NCBI RefSeq assembly: GCF_000633255.1
Contig: NZ_AYMJ01000011.1
Location: forward strand, 62,001-126,000
Source: Pseudomonas sp. H1h
GTDB lineage: Bacteria > Pseudomonadota > Gammaproteobacteria > Pseudomonadales > Pseudomonadaceae
Length of the DNA: 64,000 bases
Direction: 5' to 3'
The notes beneath the pieces are model-generated. The model did not search any database, had not been told where the DNA came from, and was given only the letters and a program-made list of their open reading frames with translations. A program made the position numbers and the translations under genes. The stretch's first letter is position 1, and every line of letters begins with the position of its first letter. Positions 1 through 8,147 of this stretch are shown here, in pieces.

Positions 1-252
1 AGCAATCAGCGCCAGGATCAACTGCTCGAACAGGCCAACCGTGTCGACAGCGAACGCACCCTCCTCCAGGAACGCCTGCGCGTGGCCCTGCTGGAAAGTC
101 AGACGCTGAAACAGAACGTCGACGAACAGCTGCTGCTCAATCAGTCACTGGAAAAAGAATTGACCAAGACTCAGGCGAGCCTCGAAAACAGCCTGCGTCT
201 GGCGGCTACCGTTGCGGCAGCGCCAGACACGGCCAAACCGAAAGACGCTTAA
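1..252 (+). CDS. Coiled-coil protein, C-terminal fragment
   Basis: Only the last 83 codons lie in the window; the start is to the left. The visible tail is rich in Leu, Gln and Glu with heptad-like spacing ([39 protein letters not shown]), which indicates a long coiled coil. It ends in a short Ala/Pro/Lys tail. No catalytic motif is visible and the family cannot be named from this fragment. It converges on gor, and the two genes overlap by four bases at their stop codons (249-252), so there is no room for a terminator between them. Confidence 0.75.
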   Translation, partial: SNQRQDQLLEQANRVDSERTLLQERLRVALLESQTLKQNVDEQLLLNQSLEKELTKTQASLENSLRLAATVAAAPDTAKPKDA

Positions 253-1607
253 GCGCCGACCGGCGTTCGCATGGTAACGAACTCTTCGGCGGCCGTCGGG
301 TGAACCCCGATTGTGTCGTCGAAGTCACGTTTGGTGGCGCCGGCCTTCAGCGCGATCGCCAGGCCTTGGACGATTTCACCCGCATCAGGGCCGACCATGT
401 GGCAGCCCAGCACTTTGTCGGTCCTGGCATCCACCACCAGCTTCATCAGGGTTTTCTCCTGACACTCGGTCAGGGTCAACTTCATCGGACGGAAGCGGCT
501 CTCGAAAATCACTACTTCGTGACCCGCATCCCGCGCCTCTTCTTCGGTCAGGCCGACAGTGCCGATGTTGGGCAGGCTGAACACCGCCGTCGGGATCATC
601 TTGTAATCCACCGGACGGTATTGCTCAGGCTTGAACAGTCGCCGCGCCACCGCCATGCCTTCGGCCAGTGCCACCGGCGTCAGTTGCACGCGACCGATCA
701 CATCGCCCAGCGCGAGAATCGACGGCTCGCCTGTCTGGTATTGCTCGTCGACCTTGATAAAACCCTTGTCGGTAAGCTGCACATCAGTATTTTCCAGGCC
801 CAGGTTGTCCAGCATCGGACGACGACCCGTGGCGTAGAACACGCAATCGGCTTCCAGCACGCGACCATCCTTGAGGGTCGCTTTCAAGCTGCCGTCAGGT
901 TGTTTGTCGATGCGCGCGATGTCGGCATTGAATTGCAGATCCATGCCGCGCTTGGTCAGCTCCTCCTGCAGGTGCTTGCGCACCGAGCCATCGAAACCGC
1001 GCAGGAACAGATCACCGCGATACAGCAGCGTGGTATTCGCGCCCAGTCCGTGGAAGATCCCGGCGAATTCAACCGCAATGTAGCCGCCACCGACCACCAG
1101 CACACGTTTCGGCAGCTCTTTGAGGAAGAACGCCTGATTGGAGCTGATCGCGTGTTCGTGCCCCGGAATCTCCGGGATCTGCGGCCAGCCGCCAGTGGCG
1201 ATCAAGATGTTTTTCGCGGTGAAGCGCTCACCATTGACCTCGACCTCATGCGGGCCGACGATCTTCGCGTGCGCCTCGTGCAGGGTCACGCCGCTGTTGA
1301 CCAGCAGATTGCGATAAATACCGTTGAGGCGATTGATCTCGCGATCCTTGTTGGCGATCAATGTCGCCCAATCGAAATTCGCTTCGCCAAGACTCCACCC
1401 AAAACCGGAAGCCTGCTCAAAGTCTTCGGCGAAATGCGCGCCGTACACCAACAACTTTTTCGGCACGCAACCGACGTTGACGCAAGTGCCGCCCAGATAG
1501 CGGCTTTCGGCCACCGCCACTTTTGCGCCGAAACCGGCGGCAAAACGCGCCGCGCGTACACCGCCGGAACCGGCACCAATCACATAAAGGTCAAAATCGT
1601 AGGCCAT
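249..1607 (-). CDS. gor: Glutathione reductase
   Basis: NADPH-dependent flavoprotein that keeps cytosolic glutathione reduced. The 452-residue product starts with the FAD dinucleotide-binding loop GAGSGG (residues 12-17). The redox-active disulfide follows in [13 protein letters not shown] (Cys42 and Cys47). The NADPH-binding loop [13 protein letters not shown] lies near residue 175. The C-terminal interface segment HPTAAEE carries the active-site His. Length matches the family (about 450). The ATG is preceded by AGGAG at good spacing. It is transcribed alone; the next gene rightwards is divergent. CVNVGC together with the HPTAAEE ending fits glutathione reductase better than lipoamide or mercuric reductase. 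Confidence 0.95.
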   Translation of the reverse strand: MAYDFDLYVIGAGSGGVRAARFAAGFGAKVAVAESRYLGGTCVNVGCVPKKLLVYGAHFAEDFEQASGFGWSLGEANFDWATLIANKDREINRLNGIYRNLLVNSGVTLHEAHAKIVGPHEVEVNGERFTAKNILIATGGWPQIPEIPGHEHAISSNQAFFLKELPKRVLVVGGGYIAVEFAGIFHGLGANTTLLYRGDLFLRGFDGSVRKHLQEELTKRGMDLQFNADIARIDKQPDGSLKATLKDGRVLEADCVFYATGRRPMLDNLGLENTDVQLTDKGFIKVDEQYQTGEPSILALGDVIGRVQLTPVALAEGMAVARRLFKPEQYRPVDYKMIPTAVFSLPNIGTVGLTEEEARDAGHEVVIFESRFRPMKLTLTECQEKTLMKLVVDARTDKVLGCHMVGPDAGEIVQGLAIALKAGATKRDFDDTIGVHPTAAEEFVTMRTPVGA

Positions 1608-1709
1608 TTCTATCTCCTCGGCAGGCCATCAGCATACCCGCAGCGCTCCATTGGGCAAGCGCTGTGCGCAGCTTTTCACCTTGGGCGGCCAAGTCGGACA
1701 ACCTCTCCA

Positions 1710-1728
1710 AATAATAATATTTCTCGTT
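1710..1728 (+). promoter_or_regulatory. Possible Fur box
   Basis: An AT-rich stretch upstream of the siderophore receptor matches the classical 19-bp Fur consensus at about 11 positions, mostly in the left half (AATAATAAT). AT-rich sequence is scarce here, so the match is suggestive but weak. It lies just upstream of the PvdS-like promoter. Confidence 0.3.
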
Positions 1729-1734
1729 TGTTAC

Positions 1735-1757
1735 TAAATCGCCGAGCTGCACCTCGT
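1735..1757 (+). promoter_or_regulatory. PvdS-type iron-starvation promoter candidate
   Basis: The sequence reads CTAAATCGC, with TAAAT at 1735-1739 and CGT at 1755-1757, separated by 15 bp. Promoters read by the ECF sigma factor PvdS have TAAAT as the upstream element and CGT as the downstream element, usually quoted with 16-17 bp between them. The box lies 48 bp before the ATG of the receptor. The same pair with the same 15-bp spacing occurs upstream of pvdQ, which strengthens both calls. Confidence 0.45.
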
Positions 1758-1804
1758 CTCTGAACCAACGGATTTTTTCTCTCGAAGACAAGGAGTCGGC
1801 TGCG

Positions 1805-4051
1805 ATGTTCGCGCCCATCACCCGTTCCATGACCCTCACTTTCGGCCTGTGCAGTGCCGCGTTGAGTCCCGATCTGCTGGCTGACGCTGCCCCGGAAACA
1901 CCGGCGCAATCCGCCGCCCAGGCACTGGAGCTGGCAGCCACCAGCGTCAGCGCCGAGGGCCTGGGCATCAACACCGAAAACACTCACGCCTACACCACCG
2001 GCGCGATGAACACCGCAACGCGGATGAACCTGTCGATCAAGGAAACCCCGCAATCGGTGTCGGTGGTCACGCGTCAGCAGATGGACGATTTCAAACTCGG
2101 TACATTGTCCGAGGCCATGAGCCAGACCACCGGCATCGTCGTGCAGCACAACGACTCGGATCGGGTCAGCTACTCGGCGCGCGGTTACTCGATCGACAAT
2201 TTCCAGATCGACGGGATGCTGAACACCTTCAGCTACATGAAGTCCGACGCCGACACCATCATCTACGACCGGATTGAAGTGGTGCGCGGTGCAACCGGAC
2301 TCACCACCGGCGCCGGCGATCCCTCGGCGACCATCAACATGGTGCGCAAACGTCCGACCGCCCAACTGCAAGCGCTGGCAGGCGTCAGCGGCGGCAGCTA
2401 TGACGACTACTACAGCTACGTCGATGTCGGCGGTCCACTGGCGTTCGATGGTCGCTTGCGCGGGCGCACGGTACTGGCCTATCGCGACAGCCAGTCGTTC
2501 CGCGACAAGTACGCACTGCAACGTGAAGTCGGCTACGGCATCCTCGAAGCCGACCTGACCGACTCCACCGTATTGGCAGTCGGTTATGACTATCAGGACA
2601 AACAGGTTCAGGGCACCTCGTGGGGCACCGTGCCCTACTGGAATGCCGAGGGCGGCAAGGCCGGGCTGGGACGTTCGACCAACATGGCCACCTCCTGGAG
2701 TTCCTGGCCGCTGCGCGACAAGACCGCGTTTGCCAACCTCGACCAACAACTGGCCGGCGGCTGGCACTTGAAAGCCGCCTACACCCATCGTAAAAGCGAC
2801 ACCGACGGCAAGATCTACTACGGCGGTGGCGGCTTCCCCGAAGCCGACCGCAGCGGCATGTCCGCCAACACCAGCCACATGGCCGGCAACCAAACCATGA
2901 AGGCGTATGACTTCAACGTCTCCGGCCCCTACTCGCTGCTCGGACGCGAGCACGAAATGATGTTCGGCTACGGCGAAGCCGAACGCCGCTCCGATGACCC
3001 GTACACCATCGCCGGTGCGCTGCCGGCCGGTTACGACACCATCCGTGACTGGAAGTACATGGGCGACATCGGCAAATTCCCGGACACCGTTACCGGACTG
3101 AGCGGCTTCAAGGATTACACCCGGCAAAAGGCCGGTTACCTGGCAACGCGCCTGAGCTTCACCGATGAACTGCATGCGGTGCTCGGCAGTCGTTACGGCA
3201 GCTGGAAGACAGCCAGCACCACCAACGCCTACGACGATAACCTGCACCTGAGCGGCGTCGACAAAAGCAGCCAGCAACACAACGACATGTGGACGCCTTA
3301 CGCCGGCCTGCTGTACGACCTGACGCCGGAATACACCGCCTACGTCAGCTATACCGACATTTTCAAACCACAGACCAAACGCGACGCCAATCGCAAATAC
3401 ATCGAGCCGGTGGTCGGCAGCAACTACGAGGTGGGCCTCAAGGGCAGCCTGCTCGATGAGCGCCTGAACCTGTCCACGGCGTTGTTCTGGAGCAAGCAGG
3501 ACAATGTCGCCGAACTGGACGATTCAGTGGTGCCGGACCCGGTGACCGGCGAACAGTTTTACAAGTCCGGCGGCAAGGGTAACAAGGTCAATGGCTTTGA
3601 AGCAGAGGTCTCCGGGGAGGTTCTCGACGGCTGGAACATGACCGCCGGCTACACCTACACCCACTCGGTCAACGGCGAAAAACAGCGCACCAACACCAAT
3701 GAGCCGCTGAACATGTTGCGCCTGTCCACGGCCTATCGGCTGCCGGGCAACTGGCACGCTCTGACCGTAGGGGGTGCCGTGAACTGGCAGAGCGATGTCT
3801 ATGGTGCATCCAACCGTCCGGTCGGTCGTGGTGCCAATGGCCGGCTCATCACCGAACGCGCGCAAATCAGTCAGGGCGCCTACACCGTGGTCAAGCTGAT
3901 GTCACGTTATGAGTTCGACAGGCACCTGTCGGCATCGCTCAACGTCGATAACCTGTTCGACAAGAAGTATTACGACAACGTCGGCTTCTACAACGGCGTG
4001 TACTGGGGCGACCCGCGCACGGTGACCCTGAGCCTGGACTGGAAGCTCTGA
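1805..4051 (+). CDS. TonB-dependent siderophore receptor
   Basis: Outer-membrane 22-stranded barrel for ferric-siderophore uptake, energised by TonB. The 748-residue product has an N-terminal export signal (hydrophobic to about residue 26, then an Ala-rich mature start). A plug domain follows (ETPQSVSVVTRQQMDD, then IEVVRGATGLTTGAGDPSATINMVRKRP). The rest is barrel, including the DIFKPQTKRDANRKYIEPVVGSNYE region typical of FpvA/FhuE-like receptors. No N-terminal signalling domain is present between signal and plug, so it should not drive a FecI/FecR cascade itself. AGGAG at 1791-1795 supports the ATG. The TAAAT-N15-CGT motif and a weak Fur box upstream suggest iron control. Whether the ligand is pyoverdine or a foreign siderophore cannot be told from sequence. 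Confidence 0.9.
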   Translation: MFAPITRSMTLTFGLCSAALSPDLLADAAPETPAQSAAQALELAATSVSAEGLGINTENTHAYTTGAMNTATRMNLSIKETPQSVSVVTRQQMDDFKLGTLSEAMSQTTGIVVQHNDSDRVSYSARGYSIDNFQIDGMLNTFSYMKSDADTIIYDRIEVVRGATGLTTGAGDPSATINMVRKRPTAQLQALAGVSGGSYDDYYSYVDVGGPLAFDGRLRGRTVLAYRDSQSFRDKYALQREVGYGILEADLTDSTVLAVGYDYQDKQVQGTSWGTVPYWNAEGGKAGLGRSTNMATSWSSWPLRDKTAFANLDQQLAGGWHLKAAYTHRKSDTDGKIYYGGGGFPEADRSGMSANTSHMAGNQTMKAYDFNVSGPYSLLGREHEMMFGYGEAERRSDDPYTIAGALPAGYDTIRDWKYMGDIGKFPDTVTGLSGFKDYTRQKAGYLATRLSFTDELHAVLGSRYGSWKTASTTNAYDDNLHLSGVDKSSQQHNDMWTPYAGLLYDLTPEYTAYVSYTDIFKPQTKRDANRKYIEPVVGSNYEVGLKGSLLDERLNLSTALFWSKQDNVAELDDSVVPDPVTGEQFYKSGGKGNKVNGFEAEVSGEVLDGWNMTAGYTYTHSVNGEKQRTNTNEPLNMLRLSTAYRLPGNWHALTVGGAVNWQSDVYGASNRPVGRGANGRLITERAQISQGAYTVVKLMSRYEFDRHLSASLNVDNLFDKKYYDNVGFYNGVYWGDPRTVTLSLDWKL

Positions 4052-4183
4052 TCCAGCGCATCGCGCCATTACAGGGCAATCCCTGGCGAGGTGTTAACCC
4101 CGAGTTAATTCACGCTGGGGACACTGTGCCCCGAGATCTGCTTCATGGACGAACGGCTCCCACGTTTTTCAGTAGGAGGCACC

Positions 4184-4393
4184 ATGAACACCAGCACCGT
4201 AATCCTTGCCGGGCTACTCGCCCTCGGTTCCGCCAGCGCCTTTGCCGAGGGCGGCGCCGAACGCATGCGGCATTACTACGACAACTTCCCGGTCCACCAC
4301 GCGCAAAGCGAGCAGCAGAGCGCATCCAAAACGGTGGAACTGAAGGTTCCAGACGATCAGACCGCGCAAGTCACCGAGTCTTATCGCGACTGA
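4184..4393 (+). CDS. Small exported protein
   Basis: A 69-residue product starting MNTSTVILAGLLALGSASAF, a clear signal peptide with a likely cut after AFA. The mature part is about 48 residues, polar, with HYYDNFPVHHAQSEQ and a conserved-looking tail VELKVPDDQTAQVTESYRD. I do not recognise a family or function. The start at 4184 is chosen over an in-frame upstream ATG at 4145 because AGGAGG (4174-4179) sits just before it and the signal peptide begins there. A strong terminator follows about 60 bp after the stop. Confidence 0.7.
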   Translation: MNTSTVILAGLLALGSASAFAEGGAERMRHYYDNFPVHHAQSEQQSASKTVELKVPDDQTAQVTESYRD

Positions 4394-4452
4394 TTCAACG
4401 AGCAACCGATGGACCTCCGATGGCTCCGCTCTGGCCTCGGAGACGACAGTTG

Positions 4453-4479
4453 GGCGCCCTGTTCGGGGCGCCTTTTTTT
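4453..4479 (+). terminator. Rho-independent terminator
   Basis: GGCGCCC (4453-4459) pairs with GGGCGCC (4466-4472) over a 6-nt loop, followed by seven T. It ends the small exported protein transcript and abuts the stop codon of the convergent acetyltransferase gene. Confidence 0.85.
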
Positions 4480-4975
4480 ATGCCTGCAGATCCTTGATCC
4501 AGAACAGCATGCGACCATGCCCGGGGTCGAACATTCCCGGGGCAAAACCGAACTTGCGATAAGAGTTCTGCGCCACGGCGTTGCCTTCGAGTACTTCCAG
4601 GGTGATTTTGCAGCAACCGCGCTGGCGGGAAATATCCTCGACCTTGCGCAGCATTTTCTGACTCAGCCCGAGGCCGCGAAATTTCGCCACCACCGCCACG
4701 TCATGAACATTGACCAGCGGTTTGCAGGCAAACGTCGAGAAGCCTTCGAAGCAGTTCACCAGTCCTGCCGGTTCACCGCCGACAAAAGCCAGCACGCTGA
4801 AAGCATGGGGTCTGCGGGCCAGCTCTTCGGGCACGCGACGCAGCAGTTCGGGGGCAAGCGAATGACCGCCACCCATGGGATCTTCTGCGTAGTGATTGAG
4901 CACGATGCCGATGGCTTCGGCGTGCAGTGGGTTGGTGTAGCTGGCTTGAAGCACAAGAACTTCTGCGGAATCCAT
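4478..4975 (-). CDS. GNAT N-acetyltransferase
   Basis: A 165-residue acetyl-CoA-dependent acetyltransferase. The fold is visible in order: an N-terminal strand and helix, SVLAFVGGEPAGLVNCFEG (strands 2-3), VHDVAVVAKFRGLGLSQKML (strand 4 plus the acetyl-CoA pyrophosphate loop, variant RGLGLS for R/Q-x-x-G-x-G/A), and LEVLEGNAVAQNSYRKFGF (strand 5 and the C-terminal AxxxYxxxGF helix). The substrate is unknown. An ATG at 4981 lies in frame, but the GGGGA element is spaced properly only for the ATG at 4975. It stands alone, with 208 bp before the next gene in the same orientation (zapE). Confidence 0.85.
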   Translation of the reverse strand: MDSAEVLVLQASYTNPLHAEAIGIVLNHYAEDPMGGGHSLAPELLRRVPEELARRPHAFSVLAFVGGEPAGLVNCFEGFSTFACKPLVNVHDVAVVAKFRGLGLSQKMLRKVEDISRQRGCCKITLEVLEGNAVAQNSYRKFGFAPGMFDPGHGRMLFWIKDLQA

Positions 4976-5183
4976 TTCCATCCCCGATCATGACCCCGGC
5001 GTGCAAGGCGCGCACCTGAAAGGCTGTTCGACCATAACGCGAGGCTGATTCAACCTACAACCTCTAAAGATGAAAATCGTCGGCGAGGAATGTTACCGGC
5101 TGTTCAATGCCCCCACGCGCGCTGGTAAGCCATGGTCAGTAAATGATGGGACAGTGGTTGGCTCATGCTTGCGCCCTCTTCGC

Positions 5184-6299
5184 TCATTCGGCAAAACGCT
5201 GCAGTTGCATCTCCTGCAAGCGGCTGAGGGTGCGGCGGAACGGGAATTCCAGATACCCCTCGGTGTACAGCGCCTCCATCGGTACCTGAGCCTCGATGTA
5301 CAGCGGGACTTTACGGTCGTAACACTCGTCGACCAACGCGATGAAGCGGCGCACACCGTCGTCGTGAACCGACAATTGCGGCAACTCGCGGTCACCGGCC
5401 ACCACCTGCGCCGAGCCGTCTTCCGTACCGCGAGCGATACGCCCCTCGCGTTTCTGTGCACTGAGGTTCGGCACTTCGCTCAACAGAATAGATCGATAGC
5501 TATCGCACAGGGTAATGAAGTCCATGGCAGCAAACGGTTGCTCGCAGAGATCGGCATAGCGACACCAGAGCACCGCCGCACTGGCCTGCACCACGTTCAG
5601 TACCCGGTGCCCCACAGGGACCGGCTCCGCGCTGGCAGGTTGCCCGGCGTTGAGCGACTGGAAGACTGGCTCCAGCGCACTGCCTTGCCCAGGCTCTGCG
5701 ACAAAATATCGCTGCCGGGCGGTGCCCGGGTGCAGGCGATGATCCTCGGCACCGTTCACCGCAACGACTTGCATGTGGGCCTTGATCGCGGCAATTGCCG
5801 GGACAAACCGGTCGCGGTTGAAACCATCGGCATACAGCTCATCCGGCGGCAGGTTGGAGGTGCAGACCACCACCACGCCCTCGTCGAACATCACCTGAAA
5901 CAGCCGCCCGAGGATAATCGCGTCGCCGATATCGTTGACGAACAGCTCATCAAAACACAGCACCCGCACTTCAGCCGCCAGTTCCCTGGCCAGGGCCCGC
6001 AGCGGGTCGGCAATCCCGGTCAACTGGAACGAGCGCTGATGCACCCAGCCCATGAAGTGATGAAAATGTTGACGCCGGGCCGGCACCCGCAGGCTTTGAT
6101 AGAACTGATCCATCAACCAGGTCTTGCCACGCCCGACCGGGCCCCACAAGTACACGCCGGTGACCGAACGAGCACCGGCGTGCAAGGCTTCATGGCATTT
6201 TTGCAACGCCCAGACCGCGTGCTCCTGGGCTTCATCCTGGATGAAACCCTTGTGCTCGATCGCGTGTTGCCAGGCGCTTAAGGGAGAGTCGAAAGTCAT
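5184..6299 (-). CDS. zapE: ZapE/AFG1-family ATPase
   Basis: The 371-residue product is an AFG1-like ATPase; the bacterial member ZapE associates with the division machinery. The Walker A loop GPVGRGKTWLMD lies about 50 residues in, and Walker B is VLCFDELFVND. It is followed by the family segments VVCTSNLPPDELY and the ARG-type C-terminal half (FITLCDSYRSILLSEVPNLS). Length fits the family (about 365). The reading frame stays open upstream into the REPIN array to 6698, but the ATG at 6299 begins the conserved N-terminus (MTFDSPLSAWQ), so the longer version is spurious. The promoter must lie in or next to the repeat array. Confidence 0.88.
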   Translation of the reverse strand: MTFDSPLSAWQHAIEHKGFIQDEAQEHAVWALQKCHEALHAGARSVTGVYLWGPVGRGKTWLMDQFYQSLRVPARRQHFHHFMGWVHQRSFQLTGIADPLRALARELAAEVRVLCFDELFVNDIGDAIILGRLFQVMFDEGVVVVCTSNLPPDELYADGFNRDRFVPAIAAIKAHMQVVAVNGAEDHRLHPGTARQRYFVAEPGQGSALEPVFQSLNAGQPASAEPVPVGHRVLNVVQASAAVLWCRYADLCEQPFAAMDFITLCDSYRSILLSEVPNLSAQKREGRIARGTEDGSAQVVAGDRELPQLSVHDDGVRRFIALVDECYDRKVPLYIEAQVPMEALYTEGYLEFPFRRTLSRLQEMQLQRFAE

Positions 6300-6343
6300 G
6301 CGCGGCAGTATGCCACGATGTCCCTGAAAAACAGGTGGACTTT

Positions 6344-7190
6344 TGTGGGAGCGGGCTGCTCCGAAGATCCCTGTGGGAGGGGGCTTGCTCCCGAAGGCGG
6401 TGGGGCAGCCAGCATCTTCGGTGAATGACACTCCGCCTTCGTGAGCAAGCCCACTCCCACATGGGATTTGTGGTGTGTCAGAGGTCGAGTGTGTGTCTTG
6501 GTGCCTCGGAGCAAAGTGCTGGAACTGCCTGGAATAGAGATTCTCTGTGGGAGGGGGCTTGCTCCCGAAGGCGGTGGGGCAGCCAGCATCATCGGTGAAT
6601 GACACACCGCTTTCGTGAGCAAGCCCACTCCCACATGGGGATTGTGGTGTGTCAGAAGTCGAGTGTGTGTCTTGTTGCCTCGGAGCACAGTGCAGCAACT
6701 GCCTGGAATACAGATCCCTGTGGGAGGGGGCTTGCTCCCGAAGGCGGTGGGTCAGCCAGCATCATCGGTGAATGACACTCCGCCTTCGTGAGCAATCCCA
6801 CTCCCACATGGGATTTGTGGTGTGTCAGAGGTCGAGTGTGTGTCTTGGTGCCTCGGAGCACAGTGCAGCAACTGCCTGGAATACAGATCCCTGTAGGAGG
6901 GGGCTTGCTCCCGAAGGCGGTGGGGCAGCCAGCATCATCGGTGAATGACACACCGCTTTCGTGAGCAAGCCCACTCCCACATGGGGATTGTGGTGTGTCA
7001 GAAGTCGAGTGTGTGTCTTGTTGCCTCGGAGCAAAGTGCTGGAACTGCCTGGAATAGAGATTCTCTGTGGGAGGGGGCTTGCTCCCGAAGGCGGTGGGTC
7101 AGCCAGCATCATCGGTGAATGACACTCCGCTTTCGTGAGCAAGCCCACTCCCACAGGGGATTTGTGGTGTTTCAGAGGTCGACTTTGTGT
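6344..7190. repeat. Tandem REPIN array, five ~173-bp units
   Basis: After a half REP element at 6344-6362, a unit of 173-174 bp repeats with starts at 6372, 6546, 6719, 6892 and 7066; the last copy is partial. Each unit holds a forward REP arm (TGTGGGAGGGGGCTTGCTCC), a ~40-bp spacer, an inverted REP arm (GTGAGCAAGCCCACTCCCAC) and a ~95-bp tail. Units 1, 3 and 5 share one set of variants (ACACTCCG, GGGATTTGTGG, AGAGGTC), and units 2 and 4 share another (ACACACCG, GGGGATTGTGG, AGAAGTC). The array therefore probably grew as A-B pairs of about 347 bp. The long minus-strand reading frames across it are not genes. Confidence 0.9.
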
Positions 7191-8131
7191 CGGGCGGCAT
7201 ACAGGCAGAGCATTTCCATGGCGAGGGTCGCCGCCGCCAGCGACGTCACCTCCGCATGGTCATAGGCCGGCGCCACTTCCACCACGTCCATCCCCACCAG
7301 GTTGATCCCGCGCAAACCGCCGAGTATTTCCAGCGCCTGCGCCGTGCTTAATCCGCCGCACACCGGAGTGCCAGTGCCCGGTGCGAATGCCGGGTCGAGG
7401 CAGTCGATATCAAAGGTCAGGTACACCGGGTTGTCACCGACTCGCGCACGAATCGCCTCGACAATCGCCTCACAGCCCCGCCGATGCACCTGGCGTGCGT
7501 CGAGTACGGCAAAACCCTGATGATCGTCATTGGTGGTGCGCAACCCGATCTGCACCGAGCGCGATGGATCCACCAGCCCTTCTTTGGCGGCGTGCCAGAA
7601 CATGGTGCCGTGATCGACGCGCTTGCCGTCCTCGTCCGGCCAGGTGTCGCTGTGCGCGTCGAAGTGGATCAACGACAGCGCACCGTGTTTACGTGCATGG
7701 GCCTTGAGCAGCGGATACGTGATGAAGTGGTCGCCGCCAAACGTCAGCATCGCACTGCCGGCATCGAGAATCCGCTCGGCGTGAGCCTCGATGCTGTCCG
7801 GGATGGTGTGCGCCGAGCCGTAATCGAAGTCGCAGTCGCCGTAGTCGATCACCGCCAGATGATCGAACGGGTCGAACGCCCACGGCCAGTGCCGTTCCCA
7901 GGCAATCGCGGTGGACGCTGCGCGAATCCCCCGTGGCCCGAAACGCGCGCCCGGGCGGTTGCTGGTGGCGGTGTCGAACGGTACGCCGCTGACCGCTACG
8001 TCGACGCCGCGCAAATCACGGCTGTAGCGGCGACGCATGAAACTGGTGATCCCGGCGTAGGTGCTTTCGGCGCAAGTGCCGTACAGGCTGTCACGGGTCA
8101 TGGCTTGGTCGTTGAGCATCGGCACGTCCAT
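7172..8131 (-). CDS. speB: Agmatinase (ureohydrolase)
   Basis: Mn-dependent ureohydrolase, 319 residues, that hydrolyses agmatine to putrescine and urea. Family signatures in order: GVPFDTATSNRPGARFGPRGIR, the metal motifs FGGDHFITYPLL, IHFDAHSDTWPD and LTFDIDCLDPAFAPGTGTP, then VGMDVVEVAPAYDHAEVTSL. The AWERHWPWAF segment and overall layout match enterobacterial SpeB closely, which favours agmatine over guanidinobutyrate or guanidinopropionate, although those relatives cannot be fully excluded. AGAGGAG lies 7 nt before the ATG. It lies 16 bp downstream of a polyamine-type binding protein gene on the same strand, so uptake and breakdown are probably coupled. Its last codons merge into the REPIN array. 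Confidence 0.88.
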   Translation of the reverse strand: MDVPMLNDQAMTRDSLYGTCAESTYAGITSFMRRRYSRDLRGVDVAVSGVPFDTATSNRPGARFGPRGIRAASTAIAWERHWPWAFDPFDHLAVIDYGDCDFDYGSAHTIPDSIEAHAERILDAGSAMLTFGGDHFITYPLLKAHARKHGALSLIHFDAHSDTWPDEDGKRVDHGTMFWHAAKEGLVDPSRSVQIGLRTTNDDHQGFAVLDARQVHRRGCEAIVEAIRARVGDNPVYLTFDIDCLDPAFAPGTGTPVCGGLSTAQALEILGGLRGINLVGMDVVEVAPAYDHAEVTSLAAATLAMEMLCLYAARHKVDL

Positions 8132-8147
8132 TGGTGTGCTCCTCTGG

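Noticed and set aside
300..1763. Long plus-strand open frame opposite gor
   Set aside because: Antisense shadow of a clear glutathione reductase gene; no family-like sequence and no ribosome site.
1676..3280. 534-codon minus-strand frame opposite the siderophore receptor
   Set aside because: High-GC antisense artefact; the opposite strand encodes a complete TonB-dependent receptor.
6300..7154. Minus-strand frames across the REPIN array, including a 504-residue version of zapE
   Set aside because: The frames are made of repeated REPIN sequence; the family N-terminus of ZapE begins at 6299.
6344..7190. CRISPR array
   Set aside because: Units are 173-174 bp with no short repeat/unique spacer alternation, and no cas genes are present; they are REP palindromes.
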